Assembly (NCBI GenBank): GCA_032209605.1
Contig: JASFXZ010000016.1
Span: forward strand, 10,292,001-10,356,000
DNA from: Mactromeris polynyma
Lineage: Eukaryota > Mollusca > Bivalvia > Venerida > Mactridae
Length of the DNA: 64,000 nucleotides
Reading direction: 5' to 3'
The translations under genes and the position numbers were made by a program. The notes beneath the pieces were generated by a model. It was not told the origin of the DNA, ran no database searches, and saw nothing but the letters and a program-made list of their open reading frames with translations. The first letter of the stretch is position 1, and every line of letters starts with the position of its first letter. Positions 10,612 through 22,335 of this stretch are shown here, piece after piece.

Positions 10612-10913
10612 CTAAACTGCTAAATAATCAATCGTGAAATCGGAACCATACTCCGCAAAATCAAACCCACTGTCAATTGGTACAGAGAGCAAGTATTTCT
10701 TGTCAAAATTTATTCTGTATACGGGAAGAGGTGATCGCATGTTAGCTGTATCAAGGACAAATGATCTATGTGGCTGAGGCCTATCCCCAACTCCTCCCAT
10801 GATATCGACTATTCCAGTTGCTTCCAACAGTGAGCGCCTTGATTTATCGACACCGAAGCAATATGCTCGATCAAAACACTGGTTTTCCTGGTTTTCTTCG
10901 TCAGCGGCTGGTG
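10612..10913 (-). CDS. CARD gene, last exon
   Basis: Acceptor TTTGTCTTCAG/CACC; first two bases complete a serine codon begun in the previous exon. Encodes PAADEENQENQCFDRAY through FTIDYLAV and the stop. Confidence 0.7.
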
Positions 10914-13900
10914 CTGAAGACAAATTATATTGTATAAAATGCTTAGCTAAACAAATCAAGTCATACAAACAGAGTAATTAACGAGTCATTCAATGTAGAA
11001 CATTCAATAGCTGTTGCATGTATTTTAATCGATGTATTTGAACTATGTGAACAAGTTTCTGTAAATGAAGCTCTCAGCGAATATGTCTATGTAAGCGTCA
11101 TTCAACTAGTTATTTTATTTATATTAAGTACAAAAAAGCAAGAGTGTGAACATGAATAGTTCAACCGAATAAATTGCAATGAGTTATGTTGTCATTTAAG
11201 ACATTTTTGAAGTCCACAAAGCTTGTATTTGACCGTATAGCATCAGTGCATGTAAATTTACACAAAACCTGGTCGCTGATGCAATCTCGTATGTTTACAA
11301 CATACAATGTATATCTACTTACAATCATATAACTCCTTTATTTCCTTCTCCTTTTCAGCAATGGAACCACGCAAGTGACGCCTCTTCTTTAAGTTGTTTA
11401 TGACCTCATCATTAAGATCTAACTTTTTCTCAAGTAGCGAATTTTCAAACCCAATCTGCTTTTTTTTTGTAAAGCTTGTGTAATTCTTCCTCAAGTTTAC
11501 TGCACTTTGTTTTACATTCGTCTTTTTCTGTTGGTGCTTCTACGTCTGCATCGTCACTTTGTGGCGTCAGATAATAATAGTTCTCTCGGGTCAAAACTAG
11601 TGGCTTCTTGTTAATAGGTACCGTTGGTGGAACTGGATGCGGCCTATGCTCAGTATATTGTAATGCTTCAATATCCTTGTTTGTATCTGTACATGTATTG
11701 ATCTCATACACTCCACAGTCTAAAATATGTTACTTTGAGTTTAAAATAAGATCTCGCATAGTCTTGTCATGACTATAACATCAGTATGTAGGCTTTTGTT
11801 ATTCATTGTTGTAACCAAGTAATGACTAAACGAAGAGAGATAAACAAAACGGTTTCTGTAGTTTGAATTCTTACGCTTCGACGTTCATGTAACAAGAGGC
11901 CAATAGTGCCTACACCACTCATTCGCATGACATAAGTCTGCCTTGAAGTTTAGGGAGGGTTTTCGCATGAAAAAGTTCTGTATTTAAATTTAGGGAGAGT
12001 TTTCGCATGAAAAAGTTCTGTATTGACGTTTCGGGAGGGAAGTGGCTTAGCGCTACGTGTAAATGATGGTTACACATAAATCTTTGAATTCCAGGATGTA
12101 GTTTTGACGACTAAATTGTTCGATGGTAATTATTTTCGTAATGTACCAAAATGGTTCCCGCTTCGTGTCTCCGAAGTGTGTCGGGACAACCATTAGCACA
12201 ATTTGAACTTTTTACTTCTAGACCAGGGGAATCTATGAATCATTTAGACATAATCTAGTTGAATTCTACAAAGCCGTTTTGGAGTAGAAATCGTTGGGAT
12301 GAAAATACATATTATACATTAAATGCGCTGCTCCTGGTTCCAATGTGGATCAGAACAATAATATAACAGTATAGAAAACCCTCTAAAGACACATTTAGTT
12401 TAATTAAGTTGAATTGCATCTACTTGCTCTGGGGAAGAGAATGTTCCATTCATAATTCATAATTATAATCCATATAGGCTTATTTTCTGGCTAATCAGTC
12501 TTGTAAAGAAAACTACTACCTAAAATTAGGGGCTTTACGTACATGTACTAGCCACAAGGGCGTAAGGTCCAAAATATTTATATTTTTGAATCCGTACATT
12601 TAGGAAATGGTTCAAGCAAAAATTTGATTTAGTTTTTTAAATAGTTTTAGTAGAGATGGCATTGAAGGAAACTTCCAACTCTTGAATCACAATGGCGAAA
12701 ATGACTGATTAGGAACACACAATGTAGTCAACTGTCTTTCGTACTTTAGGGATTTTGGTATTTAAATTGCAATTATAAGTTGAATCATACAAATACCCTT
12801 TACTCTTCCATTTTGCATTAGTTCCTTTATTCGCAAGTTGGCTGCAACTTCGTTACATTTGGCATCTTCTAGTGCTTTGATAAAGAAATTGTACCAGTTC
12901 CTATGCTTTCGTGGTAATCTGTCCAGGAGTAACACCGCACCGGCGTAATTTCCTCTATTGTTGCATTCACACAGTATATTGTCTTTATCAGTGTCACTCA
13001 GCAGTTCATTTGCCATCAAGAAAGGCATAAGTTCAGGTGGAGAAATCATTTTTCCAATCATAGGCGTGATTTTCTTTATATACTCTGCCTGGTATTGATG
13101 CTTACTAAATGTGTACCCAGTGATGTTATCAACAATATATGTATAACCTGAAAATATTACTCTCATATATCTAATATTGATATAAATACCGTAAATCACT
13201 ATATCATCGCGACTGTTTAATTTTGTGTACGGCATAATTAATAAAAACGTTCATATTTGTTAATTAATGTTACTTACAGTTTTTTTAAATCACGTGTTAC
13301 AAAGGTATGGCACAATTGGAATACATTTGCGACAATAACTATATATAATGTGTACATACCACAAGCATTTAGAGCGTCCATAAATTTGTGCCATTTTCCG
13401 AGTTCTTGGCTCTTGTTTAATTCAGTCAACAAACTAACCACAGCATTCTTTTGAGAGCGGTGCTTCATCTCTTCATATATTTCATCATGATTATCTATAG
13501 CAATTACAGGATAGTAATAACAATAAATATTCAAAAATGATACTTTAACCCTACTGACAAGGATGATGACAATGCTGCCGGTCACAATGTTGGTAATTGT
13601 AGTGACGGGAGAAGTGTTGGTATGCAGAGAAGGAGTATGGATAGGGCTGTCATCCGACCATTGGGTATTGTGTGCTCATTATTTGCAAATTTAGATAAAT
13701 GTCACTTGAAACTAAACTTACGTATTTTTGTATTCTTAATTTAAACAAATTTAGAATAAAAACACCTCTCGCAATATTTATTTATCATATATGTATTGTA
13801 CAATTGTGTTTCTGGTGCATGATGCATTGCTTTTCGAATTGTAATTTATCATTGTATTATTATTTTGTATATTATGTACCCATGTTGTCATATGTAAATA

Positions 13901-16148
13901 AACTGTTTCAAAACAACTGGTCGAGTCGAAGATGTATCAATTCGAAAATTTGGAGTATGGATACATTTAGAAACTAACTGTATATAAAATCAGTTATGAA
14001 AGAAACTGGCAAATCTCTACATTCAAAACATATTTGTTAACTTTCTCAAAATCTGTGTCATAACTGCCATGCTTGATAAAACAGTTAACATCAGTTTTCT
14101 TTAAAATGCATGTAGTTTTATCATTACGTATTCTGTTAAAAGCAAACAGAGTCCACATTTGAACACTTTATACCAAACACATTCAGTTTGTGTTCAAGAT
14201 TGCTCTAATAATTGCATCATTCGCTGTAGAATTAGCCGATACATCGATGTATCGTCGACATATCTGAGTCGATATATCGATACAAAATATCCAATAAATG
14301 ACAGCACTTGAGTATGATGGTAGTGATCTAGGTGATGATTGTGGGGGTAGTAACATTGCATTTGAATTGATAATGCAGAAGGTGGTGCAGTTGGAGATCT
14401 AGTACTATTCCAGTCAGATAATGTACAGTACTAAAGCTTAGTTCAGTACATTGCTGTCTACCTAAATACATGAGTTGTACAATCAATCTGCATATAACAT
14501 TATTATGTTTAACTTTTTGCAAAAGTCTATCCTCTATGCACTAAATATATATAATCTCAGTTTCACATTGAGGTTTGTACATGTCTTGTACCAACAGTAA
14601 ATATAAGTTAATGTTGCTTTCATAGACCACCTTTCGACCTTTCTGACGACATTCCGTTCATGTGGAAAAGGCGTTAGTTACTTACGGAAGAAAGTTATAG
14701 GAAAGCTAAAGGTCTATTGTTGAATTGAACTCCGAATATAACTGAACTGCTGTTGAAGAAGTGTGTTATACACCTTACTATGTTAACATGTTAGCTTTTG
14801 TATGGAACATACATGTTTATGTACAGTGTCTATGAATATACCGTTAGCAATGGAATGGGCTTTGGGTTGAAAATGATATGTACACAATTAAGAACGCTTA
14901 TATGTTATATTCATGTAAGGTAAATATTTGTAAATAAGGGAGTTTCAAAAGATAATTGCGGAAATTAGTTAACGAAACACTCGAGGAAATGTCACAAAAA
15001 CAAAATGCGGAAGATGTTTTTTATATTTCATGCCATGTAAATCATGGTAGCTACATAGCACCGACCTTACGTTCGAAATGAATGACAACAAGAGGTACAT
15101 GTCTTACCTAAAAACGACAGATGAGGAAGGATGTCATGAACCAGTACGTTTTGCACTATCAAAGGTGTGAAGATTTCAACCATCTCACGGTATTCTATGC
15201 ACTTTGTTTGCTCTTCGGTCATTTTCTCGTTGTTTCTGAAAAGTGAATGAGTTTCAGAAATTCCCTCTGTTCCACCGTTTGTCGATTGACGGGGCGATGT
15301 GTCGTGTGGGTTCGTTTTATTTGGAAAGCTGGAATAACATCGACTAGGAGGAGTAGGCGAATGATTGTTCACTTGTAAAGATAATCCCTGTGATAAAAAC
15401 AAAAAGTTCTCATACTAGAGTAATAGAGACATAATCGAATGATGGAAATAATTTCAAAGATAAGAAATAATAATGAAATCGAGCCTGAAATGCCATATAC
15501 AAAAGACACAGTCATCCCAAAAACACAATGGGACATGAAAAATATACATGTACATAAATATACAAAAGCAAAATGGTCCCAAAACAAATATAAACGATTG
15601 GTGATTATTTACGAAAATAGTGAAAGTAAATATAGTACAGTTGAATCCACTCATTCTAGTTTAGTGTTCAAATCAACATGTGATACTCCTTATATTTCGA
15701 ATTTCGAATCTCCACACATATTTTACTTCTTTGTGAATCTCTTCTTTCCGTATTGTGTATTTGGTTCACAGTATATATATAGAGAAATTTCAAATTGGGC
15801 AGCGTGAAAGAACTTTTTACCTCTTTGTAGAAATATGGCCGTTTCCGAACAAAGCTCGAATCTAAAACTTAAGAGGGCTTTTTCTATCTTTATACTTCTT
15901 TACAAAAAGTACCGAATACTTTATGCGATAAATTGTTTTGTCTAAGTATGTACTGTTAGACACAGTCCTTGAAATGTATAATGGAAAAAGCACTTCTGCC
16001 AATAACATACCATTCTTTCACTGGTTTCGGTGGCGCACGTAACTTTGCGTGAACCTCTGTGATCCGCATGTGATTTTCCCGTTGTTTCTGATCGAATAGA
16101 GCCAGGCACAGGAGGAAGTTTTCGTTCATGTCGCCTTGATAATTTAAC
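10612..16148 (-). CDS. tandem-CARD protein with coiled coil
   Basis: Minus-strand gene built from GT-AG exons with matching phases: 16011-16148, 15108-15387, 13360-13494, 12797-13147, 11323-11719, 10612-10913 (stop). CARD 1 is split by an intron: EMVEIFTPLIVQNVLVHDIL in the 15.1-kb exon and NAVVSLLTELNKSQELGKWH in the 13.4-kb exon. CARD 2 lies in one exon and holds ISPPELMPFLMANELLSDTD, GNYAGAVLLLDRLPRK and WYNFFIKALEDA, the helix pattern of RIG-I/MDA5-type CARDs. A Glu/Lys/Leu-rich coiled coil and a unique tail ending FTIDYLAV follow. No helicase, caspase or nucleotide-binding domain is visible, so an adaptor-like role by CARD-CARD assembly is the best inference. The 11.3-kb exon carries one base too many in an A9 run. 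The start codon is not certain: ATG in NNEKMTEEQTK is possible, or exons further upstream. Confidence 0.72.
11323..11719 (-). CDS. CARD gene, coiled-coil exon with frame break
   Basis: Acceptor ATATTTTAG/AC, donor GATT/GTAAGTAG. The first frame runs CGVYEINTCTD to LEEELHKLYKKK and then hits TGA. The frame that fits the donor starts IGFENSLLEKKL straight after the A9 run (plus 11460-11468). With eight A the helix reads through and the exon has the length its flanking phases demand. Confidence 0.65.
11720..12796 (-). other. intron; no other feature seen
   Basis: Holds a short duplication near 11955-12030 (AGGGAG[G/A]GTTTTCGCATG, then AAAAAGTTCTGTATT, twice). No exon-like frame. Confidence 0.45.
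12797..13147 (-). CDS. CARD gene, second CARD exon
   Basis: Acceptor AATATTTTCAG/GT. The donor that keeps frame is AAGG/GTATTT, a weak site; a stronger-looking GTAAAG nine bases earlier would break the frame of the next exon. Confidence 0.7.
13360..13494 (-). CDS. CARD gene, second half of first CARD
   Basis: 135-bp exon, acceptor GCTATAG/AT, donor TGTG/GTATGTAC. Encodes NHDEIYEEMKHRSQKN to KFMDALNACG. Confidence 0.75.
13495..15107 (-). other. intron with SINE tail fragment
   Basis: Mostly featureless AT-rich DNA. At about 14737-14782 CCGAATATAACTGAACT and GTGTTATACAC match the 3' part of the SINE at 16815-17074. Confidence 0.45.
15108..15387 (-). CDS. CARD gene, first half of first CARD
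   Basis: Acceptor TTTTTATCACAG/GG, donor TTTTAG/GTAAGAC. Begins with a Ser/Pro/Thr/Asn-rich linker, then NNEKMTEEQTK and the first CARD helices (ILPHLSFL). Confidence 0.7.
16011..16148 (-). CDS. CARD gene, basic linker exon
   Basis: 138 bp between AAAAGCAG and GAATG/GTATGTTA. The frame that joins in phase to the next exon reads VKLSRRHERKLPPVPGSIRS, a Pro/basic linker. A second open frame (MNENFLLCLALFDQKQRENH) does not join in phase. Confidence 0.5.
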
Positions 16149-16444
16149 CTGCTTTTAAAGTAAATCACTTATGTTCATTAATTCTCTCAAGTTTCTATAA
16201 TCTTATTTCTGAAAAGATTCAGAGCAGAGATGGCCACATGATTAGGTACTCGTAGAGACAGAAACAAGACCGAACGAACCAAGAGTTACATACAAAGAGG
16301 GGACACAAAAAGTTATCAGGACTTGCAAATTGACACCATCATATCATTAATGCATTAAGGTCATGACAGCACGACACACAAAAAAAGAAAGTTACGTTAA
16401 TATAAATGTCTACTAATTTCTCTTTCATGTCTTTTTGACCATGT

Positions 16445-16800
16445 AAGCAGTTCAGTGTGAGGGTTAGCTGGCTGTTAAATCGATTTAAGCCCCTAGTATT
16501 TATACTGACAGTTCTAAGGCTGTAAATCGCTGTATGGTTATTATTTCTATTTTGTTTTAGATGTAAGTTAAGTTCCCCTTTTCACATGTGCAGTTATTTC
16601 ACTTGATATAATATTCACGTTCTTTTCTCCCCCCCCCCCTCCCCTTTCGGCCTATTAGTACTCACTTTGTGACTTTTGTTCTGTTATGTATTCCATCCAT
16701 TAAATGCCCCCTTGTTGTTCCCCTGGGTTCTCCTTAATTGTTATTTATAATCGGCCAGACCATTCCGTGCATCCCATACATGTTTACCCTTGCATGTCAT
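16445..16800 (+). repeat. interspersed repeat family R1, copy 1
   Basis: Shares TTAGCTGGCTGTTAAATCGA, TTTACTGACAGTTC, TTTCGGCCTATT and CGGCCAGACCATTCC-type blocks with copies at 19020, 20480, 24335 and 48025. Cut at its 3' side by the SINE insertion. Confidence 0.65.
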
Positions 16801-16801
16801 C

Positions 16802-16814
16802 AGTGATAATGTTG
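16802..16814. repeat. SINE target-site duplication, left
   Basis: AGTGATAATGTTG; second copy at 17075-17087. Confidence 0.8.
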
Positions 16815-17074
16815 GCCGCGGCCGTGGTCCAGTGGTTAGTGCGCTGGACTTGTAACCCGGTGATCTGGGTTCGATTCGCGGCAGGTCATACCCTTCCATG
16901 AAAATTTGACAAAAATGTCGATTTTCCTCCACATGTGGAGAAGTTGCCGGCTCCTTGTGGAAGGGTAAGTTAGTACTGGTTAGATTTCAGTCCAGGAAAA
17001 ACTGGTTAGGTGAACCGGCCGCCGTATATAACTGAACTATCGTTGAGAAACGGCGTTATACCCGAAGAAACATA
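16815..17074 (+). mobile_element. tRNA-derived SINE with 13-bp target-site duplication
   Basis: Opens with a tRNA-like head: A-box-like GTGGTCCAGTGGTTAGTGCG and B-box GGTTCGATTC. The body includes CATACCCTTCCATGAAAATT and GGTTAGGTGAACCGGC and ends near GTTATACCCGAAGAAACATA. Exact 13-bp repeats flank it (16802-16814, 17075-17087). A related copy on the opposite strand lies at 37073-37300. Confidence 0.85.
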
Positions 17075-17242
17075 AGTGATAATGTTGTAGACTGTTGTTT
17101 TCTGTAAATCTTTCTGTATGAAGATGTAATACGACAGCGCCGCTCCATAAATGCGGGGAATTGTGGTTCGAATATTTCTGAACAAGCAGGCAGAATGTCT
17201 CACAGAATTACACAAACTACTGAAGATGTTTTAATACATTAC

Positions 17243-17395
17243 ATGGTTTAAGAGTTCATGATGGTCTTCTGTGCCTGCGATTTCTTCATAGATATTCGTC
17301 CAGTATTTATCAATTACTGTTTCTTTGAGGAAGTCTGGTTTGTACTCATATTTTGGGTCATCTGATACACTTCTCTGTATCCATACATCGTTCTC
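17243..17395 (-). CDS. upstream exon, probably of the CARD gene
   Basis: Acceptor TTGACAG/GAG at 17396. Frame starts ENDVWIQRSVSDDPKYEYK and contains DFLKETVIDKYWTNIYEEIA. A GTAATG donor at 17242 is in phase 0 and would join 16148. If it is not used, the frame runs three more codons to a stop at 17231-17233, making an alternative last exon. No family recognised. Confidence 0.5.
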
Positions 17396-17994
17396 CTGTC
17401 AAGGTAAATGATAAAAGTAAGCTAGTTTAAGAAAATTTAATGGACTTTTATAACTGGACTTATTTTCTACAGTTGTCCAAGGTATACAAGGCTGCAGTGG
17501 AACATTATTTTAATTACTCGTAACATTTAACTTAATCAGTTCTGGTTTATTATGAGCGGATTGAATTATGAACTCCATGAATTTGTATAAGAACGATGAA
17601 GGACAATAGATCACGAATTCGGCGACTAATAAGATTTAATTTCGTTTTAGGAAATAAAAGTAGTATTATTTGGTGTTTCTAAGGTAGGTTTGTGACATAA
17701 TATCTGAATAGCATGCTTTCAGGATAATCGAAACCATTATATACTGGATGAAAATGCATCGTTATTTCAAATGCTCGACATCTTATATATTTCAATGTTT
17801 TGTATATTGATGGACGGGAATACGTATATGCAAGAAGATGCAAATAAATCAATGTCGGCTGTTAAAAATCAGTTGATTAAACATCAATATGTACGTGTAT
17901 TAAAATGAAAATGTCAGATATAATAAAATGATTTCATCTTAAATTAAATTAAATTTAAATAATTCTAGACAAGTATTAAACTCAGCATACTTAC

Positions 17995-18015
17995 ACTTTG
18001 GATAGAGGCAACGCT
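17995..18015 (-). CDS. 21-bp micro-exon (SVASIQS)
   Basis: Flanked by TTATTTCAG and GTAAGTATG; exactly seven codons, phase 0 on both sides. Confidence 0.45.
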
Positions 18016-18301
18016 CTGAAATAAACAAATATTAGAGTTATTAAGTTCCTTGTATTATTTTGATAGCAATAATTACTAGTACATGTATATATCTATTTTC
18101 CATATCGCTATGCCTTTAAAAAATAACAATTAAGTTATCTAATGTCTAAATCAAACTCGAAAACATCACACACGTTGATAAACGCAGTACCCAGGGAATT
18201 ACAGTAACGGAAGGCACAACTATAAATTTGTCTTAGTATCGCCTGTAACTATCAACGTTCATTGTATTGCAAGAACTCAAATAAAAAATAAACCAGCTTA
18301 C

Positions 18302-18358
18302 ATTTCGGCGGAAAAAAGGTCGAATAGGTAAATCTGTGTCGTTGCATTTCGCCTTTTT
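18302..18358 (-). CDS. upstream exon (KKAKCNDTDLPIRPFFRRN)
   Basis: 57 bp, acceptor TTTGTTTCAG, donor CGAAAT/GTAAGC, phase 0 at both ends, so it joins the micro-exon in frame. Confidence 0.45.
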
Positions 18359-19019
18359 CTGAAACAAAATCAATATGAAATATTCAAGTCGAATAATTTT
18401 CTTGGTTAGTCCAACATAACCTAGTGGTTGTGTGTCAGTTAGCATAGTTAATTCAAATGTAAACAAGAAACTGCCACAACGGGTGTTCAAGCTCGCTAGG
18501 TCTCCGAGTCGCAAATATGAAGAGTCGAAAGTAACGTGCGATTTTAGGCGTATTTCGGTATCAGTACGTAAACAGAACATAACTTATTTAAATAGTTGGA
18601 TGAGTTCACGTTAGAAACATGCTGACTCGTGAGCGAAATATATAGCGTTAGATTTGTCTTTAAAAAATCTGAATAAGTCAAAATTGTGACCTTAGGCAAA
18701 CATTGATTGCCTCGCTCGGGACTGAGTCCTTCATTGACCTCTTTAATTCCGTTGTTGTACCAAGTCCTTGCAAAGTGTCTATCACCTTCAGTCAAGTGTA
18801 ATCAAATGAAGTACATGAACATTTTACTTATGTCTGTCAAAAGATTTAACCAAGCTTCTGTCTATTTTATGATAATTGACGTCATTTAATGCTGTTTATT
18901 ACACGACGTAATGCTCATTTGGTCGTAATTTCGTTTAAGTTTTCTCAATACATATACTTTTATTTCTATGTGTCTTAATTCTCTTTCCCTATTACCAGTA
19001 TTTAAGGCTATATCTAATT
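18359..19019. other. no feature seen
   Basis: Unique-looking AT-rich DNA; would be intronic if the 21.1-kb exon belongs to the CARD gene. Confidence 0.35.
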
Positions 19020-19465
19020 ACAAGTTATATTTTCCGGTTTACTTTACATTGTGTTATTGGTTTGGTGTTTTGTGGTTATTTCGCATTCTGAATTAAATAA
19101 TTTAGTAACTGGGAGCAAGATAAGGTTGTTGCTTGTTTCTATGCTTTGTGCTGGATTTCTGCTGTTTTGTACGTAATGGTAAATTACTTTTAATGATTAG
19201 TTGCTGCCTGCATGTACTTTGTCAAATACATGTATGTGTTGGAAATCAATAACCATATTGAGATTTAGTGTTAGGTTAGCTAGCTGTTAAATCGATTTAA
19301 ACACCCAGTATTTTACTGACAGTTCCAATCTCTGTATGGTTATTGTTTCTATTTGTGTTTAGTTGTACGTTAAGTTTACCTTTCCCTGTGCAATTATTTC
19401 GCTTTGTATGGTGTTCATGTTATTTTCTCTCCAGTTTCGGCCTATTGTTTCCAGCTATAGTAAGG
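19020..19465 (+). repeat. interspersed repeat family R1, copy 2
   Basis: Starts near TTTTCCGGTTTACTTTACAT and includes TGTACGTAATGGT, GGAAATCAATAACCATAT and TTTCGGCCTATTG. Aligns with the first two thirds of the 24335 copy. Confidence 0.65.
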
Positions 19466-19623
19466 CCAAGATCTGATGGAACAATAATATTTACCTACGC
19501 TAATTAGCCGACGGTTTCACTTTGAATTAAACGGGGTGATCATTTAGAGTCTCTGTTAATAAACGCTTGTGTCGTACACAATTTTCCGAAACATGAACAA
19601 TTATTCAAGTATGTACTTAACTG

Positions 19624-19690
19624 TGCCTCTGTAGCTCAATTAGGTGAGTAGTTACTTAGCAATCTAGAGGTTACTGGTTCGAGCCTAACA
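19624..19690 (+). repeat. degenerate tRNA-like sequence
   Basis: CTGTAGCTCAATTAGGTGAG (A box) and CTGGTTCGAGCC (B box) at tRNA-like spacing, but the acceptor and T stems do not pair. Probably a SINE head or tRNA pseudogene. Confidence 0.4.
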
Positions 19691-20387
19691 TATTTGATTT
19701 ATTTTTATTCACAGTGATACAATATTTTATGCTTCTAGAAAATATTTTGTCTTAATTTATCCTTCTGTAGATAAATTATTTAGTTATATTTTATTTCCAT
19801 TCATGTTCTCTACTTAGTTATCATCATATATATATTCGTTTTTTTAACGATTAAACCAATAACAAAAACATAGCAATATTGAACAAACTATTCAACATAA
19901 TATAGCGTTAGCATGTATATACAGTTTAGACTGGCTCATCAGCAGTGTATGTGCTGGACTTATTAAAAATACTGAAGAATCTTGTTTAAAATCATATCAT
20001 TTACTGTCTTGCGAACCACAGCAAGGTCAAATCAATAAATGATAAGTCTCTTGTTACTTCTTATTTTTCTTGAAACGTTTTTCACTGCCGTCTTTTTAAT
20101 TCGCGACACCGTCCGTTCTGACACTCCAGTCATTGTAGTTCTTTTTCTTGGGCAAGACGACGGAATCACAGGCGTCTTCATTCAAGCCTCTTGTACACGG
20201 AAGTTGTGAAATTTTTAAACAATGTCTCTGTCTTGCTGCGACAACACGAAACGCTTTTCAATATTTTCTGCCGAAATAGTTTTATGTTTACACATATTTA
20301 TCTAGTTTGCTGCGATACACCCACACATATTTCGTGAAAATCATGATACTTTCGCGCTTAAATAATTGATGAAAAGATATGAATGTC

Positions 20388-20455
20388 AGGATTCGAATCC
20401 AGATAATTTGCGTGAGATTCTGATGCGTATCCATTACGCTATGTAATAAACACGC
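20388..20455 (-). repeat. tRNA-Arg-like pseudogene or SINE head
   Basis: Reverse strand holds AGCGTAATGGATACGCATCA and CTGGATTCGAATCCTGAC, resembling tRNA-Arg D and T arms. The anticodon stem is not well formed. Confidence 0.4.
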
Positions 20456-20479
20456 TGACTTGACATATATGCATTCATA

Positions 20480-20745
20480 TGTTCTTTTTAAAATCTGCAA
20501 TATGGTATGGACTTATCCACCCAATGACGTTTTGTCAATGTTATTGTGCCTTCAGATCTTGGCCGTACTATATCCCTTATCGTCGACCTTGTTATTTCTT
20601 GCGCGCCCTGGTTCCCTTACGTATTTACGTTAAGTTTGCGCCTCCTCAAATGCCTGATGTTTTATGGAATGTTGTTTTTCCGGAGGTCTGTTTGGATAGG
20701 CATTGTATGTGGTGTTCCCTGTAGCAACTTATTCTCTCTCTTTCA
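20480..20745 (+). repeat. interspersed repeat family R1, copy 3 (3' part)
   Basis: Contains GCCTCCTCAAATGCCTGATG, CCGGAGGTCTGT and CCCTGTAGCAACTTATTCTC, the shared 3' end of the family. Confidence 0.65.
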
Positions 20746-21116
20746 TAACATAGACACGCATAAAGAAACACGTTTTGTACTACAAAATGTACAACGGATT
20801 AAAAAATGTAAAATGCCGAAATAAACGTATTGTATTTTATAATTGCATTTCCCTGTCTCTGAAGTTAATTTATGTCACAGTGGTACAACAGTGTAATAGA
20901 CTAGACAAACACAAGGTTTGGTGGTTGTATTGTATTTGAATACCTGTATTTGAATACCATAAGTATAATATCTCTAACAAATGTTTGGGAAAAGACACGT
21001 CAGTTACATTATTTACAAATCACGGATGGGTAAGTTTTACTACTTAAGTTTCTTTTAAACTTGTCAGAGTTAAATCTGGACAAATAGAACAACAAACCTC
21101 ACAACAGTGTACATAC

Positions 21117-21165
21117 GATCTGACAGGATAACTTCTCAACATAGGAGTCGGCGAACACAGGGTAG
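21117..21165 (-). CDS. possible further upstream exon
   Basis: 49 bp between TTTCTGTAG and GATC/GTATGTAC. One frame gives YPVFADSYVEKLSCQI and ends in phase 0, compatible with the exon at 18358. Very short, so chance is possible. Confidence 0.25.
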
Positions 21166-21674
21166 CTACAGAAAAGAGAAAAATTAAACTTACCCTTTTC
21201 TTGGAGTAGCAAGTCCCCATATTTAGCACAGGTATGCTTATCATTGACTAAGATTGTAAGTACGTAGATTAATAGTCATGCGTATATACGAGTATGAATT
21301 GTCAAAAACGACTGGGTATTACCCTTTAATAAACCCAGATGAGTATTTGTGTATCGTGCTTTGATCTACATAAATGTATTAAATTACATTTTGTATTGAA
21401 TTCACACACACGCTGGATTACAAGTGTCCCTCAGTACTGAAATGTCAGAATCAAAATCAGTTAATTGCACAAAAACCAGCGCAAAAACAAAAGAGAACCT
21501 TCACACTTTTGAGTACATAATATGAATGAAGGAATCGCCATCCACGATTCACATTTACTACAGGCTACTATCCACTGACTGAAATTTACTGATTGATAAC
21601 TAACAACTGTAATCTATTCACTTATAATCTAATTTACTTATTGATAATTACTAACTTAAACATATTCACTGAAC

Positions 21675-21762
21675 GCTACTAACTACTCACTGAAATATAC
21701 TATTTAATTACTACTCACTGAAATATACTATTTAATTACTACTCACTGAAATTTACTCACTG
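21675..21762. repeat. 31-bp tandem repeat, about 3 copies
   Basis: Unit contains ACTACTCACTGAAATATACT followed by ATTTAATT. Confidence 0.7.
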
Positions 21763-22100
21763 AGTTAGTTATCATCTCTAATTCACTACAATACTAATCA
21801 AGGATATGAAACATTAAGGCTTTATAGTACATTAATTTGAATTAATCAGCGAGTTAAAAAATGATACTTTCCAAAAGTTTTTTTCATTCGGTTTGTTTCA
21901 TATCTGATTTATCTGAACATGCCAGTTTAAAATGTTATATCATATATTTGTCCTGTATCATATTTAACTGTTGGCACAAATTCCTACAATTATTGCAAGT
22001 TTTTCAGTGCCGACAGGAATGCAATAGTAGAGACAAACTGTGATAATTAATAAAAAAAACATCTGTTGTGACATTGAAAGGAAACTTTGTTGAATTTCTC

Positions 22101-22335
22101 ATTGGGGCATATCTATCAGTTAGAGTCACCAAGCTTCTTTCTTCATTGTGCAGCATTTCATTAAATTATACTTAGTGTCCTAATTGTACTTATCATTGGG
22201 GCATATCTATCAGTTAGAGTTCACCAAGCTTCTTTCTTCATTGTGCAGCATTTCATTAAATTATACTTAGTGTCCTAATTGTACTTATCATTGGGGCATA
22301 TCTATCAGTTAGAGTTCACCAAGCTTCTTTCTTTA
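22101..22335. repeat. 94-95 bp tandem repeat, 2.5 copies
   Basis: Units start ATTGGGGCATATCTATCAGT at 22101, 22195 and 22290 and differ by one base in length. Confidence 0.85.

Noticed and set aside
15956..16168. Frame MNENFLLCLALFDQKQRENH as the CARD gene reading frame
   Set aside because: It does not join the next exon in phase; the alternative frame in the same exon does.
19624..19690. Functional tRNA gene
   Set aside because: Only the A and B boxes are convincing; acceptor and T stems do not pair. The same applies to 20388-20455, 37690-37770 and 39385-39465.
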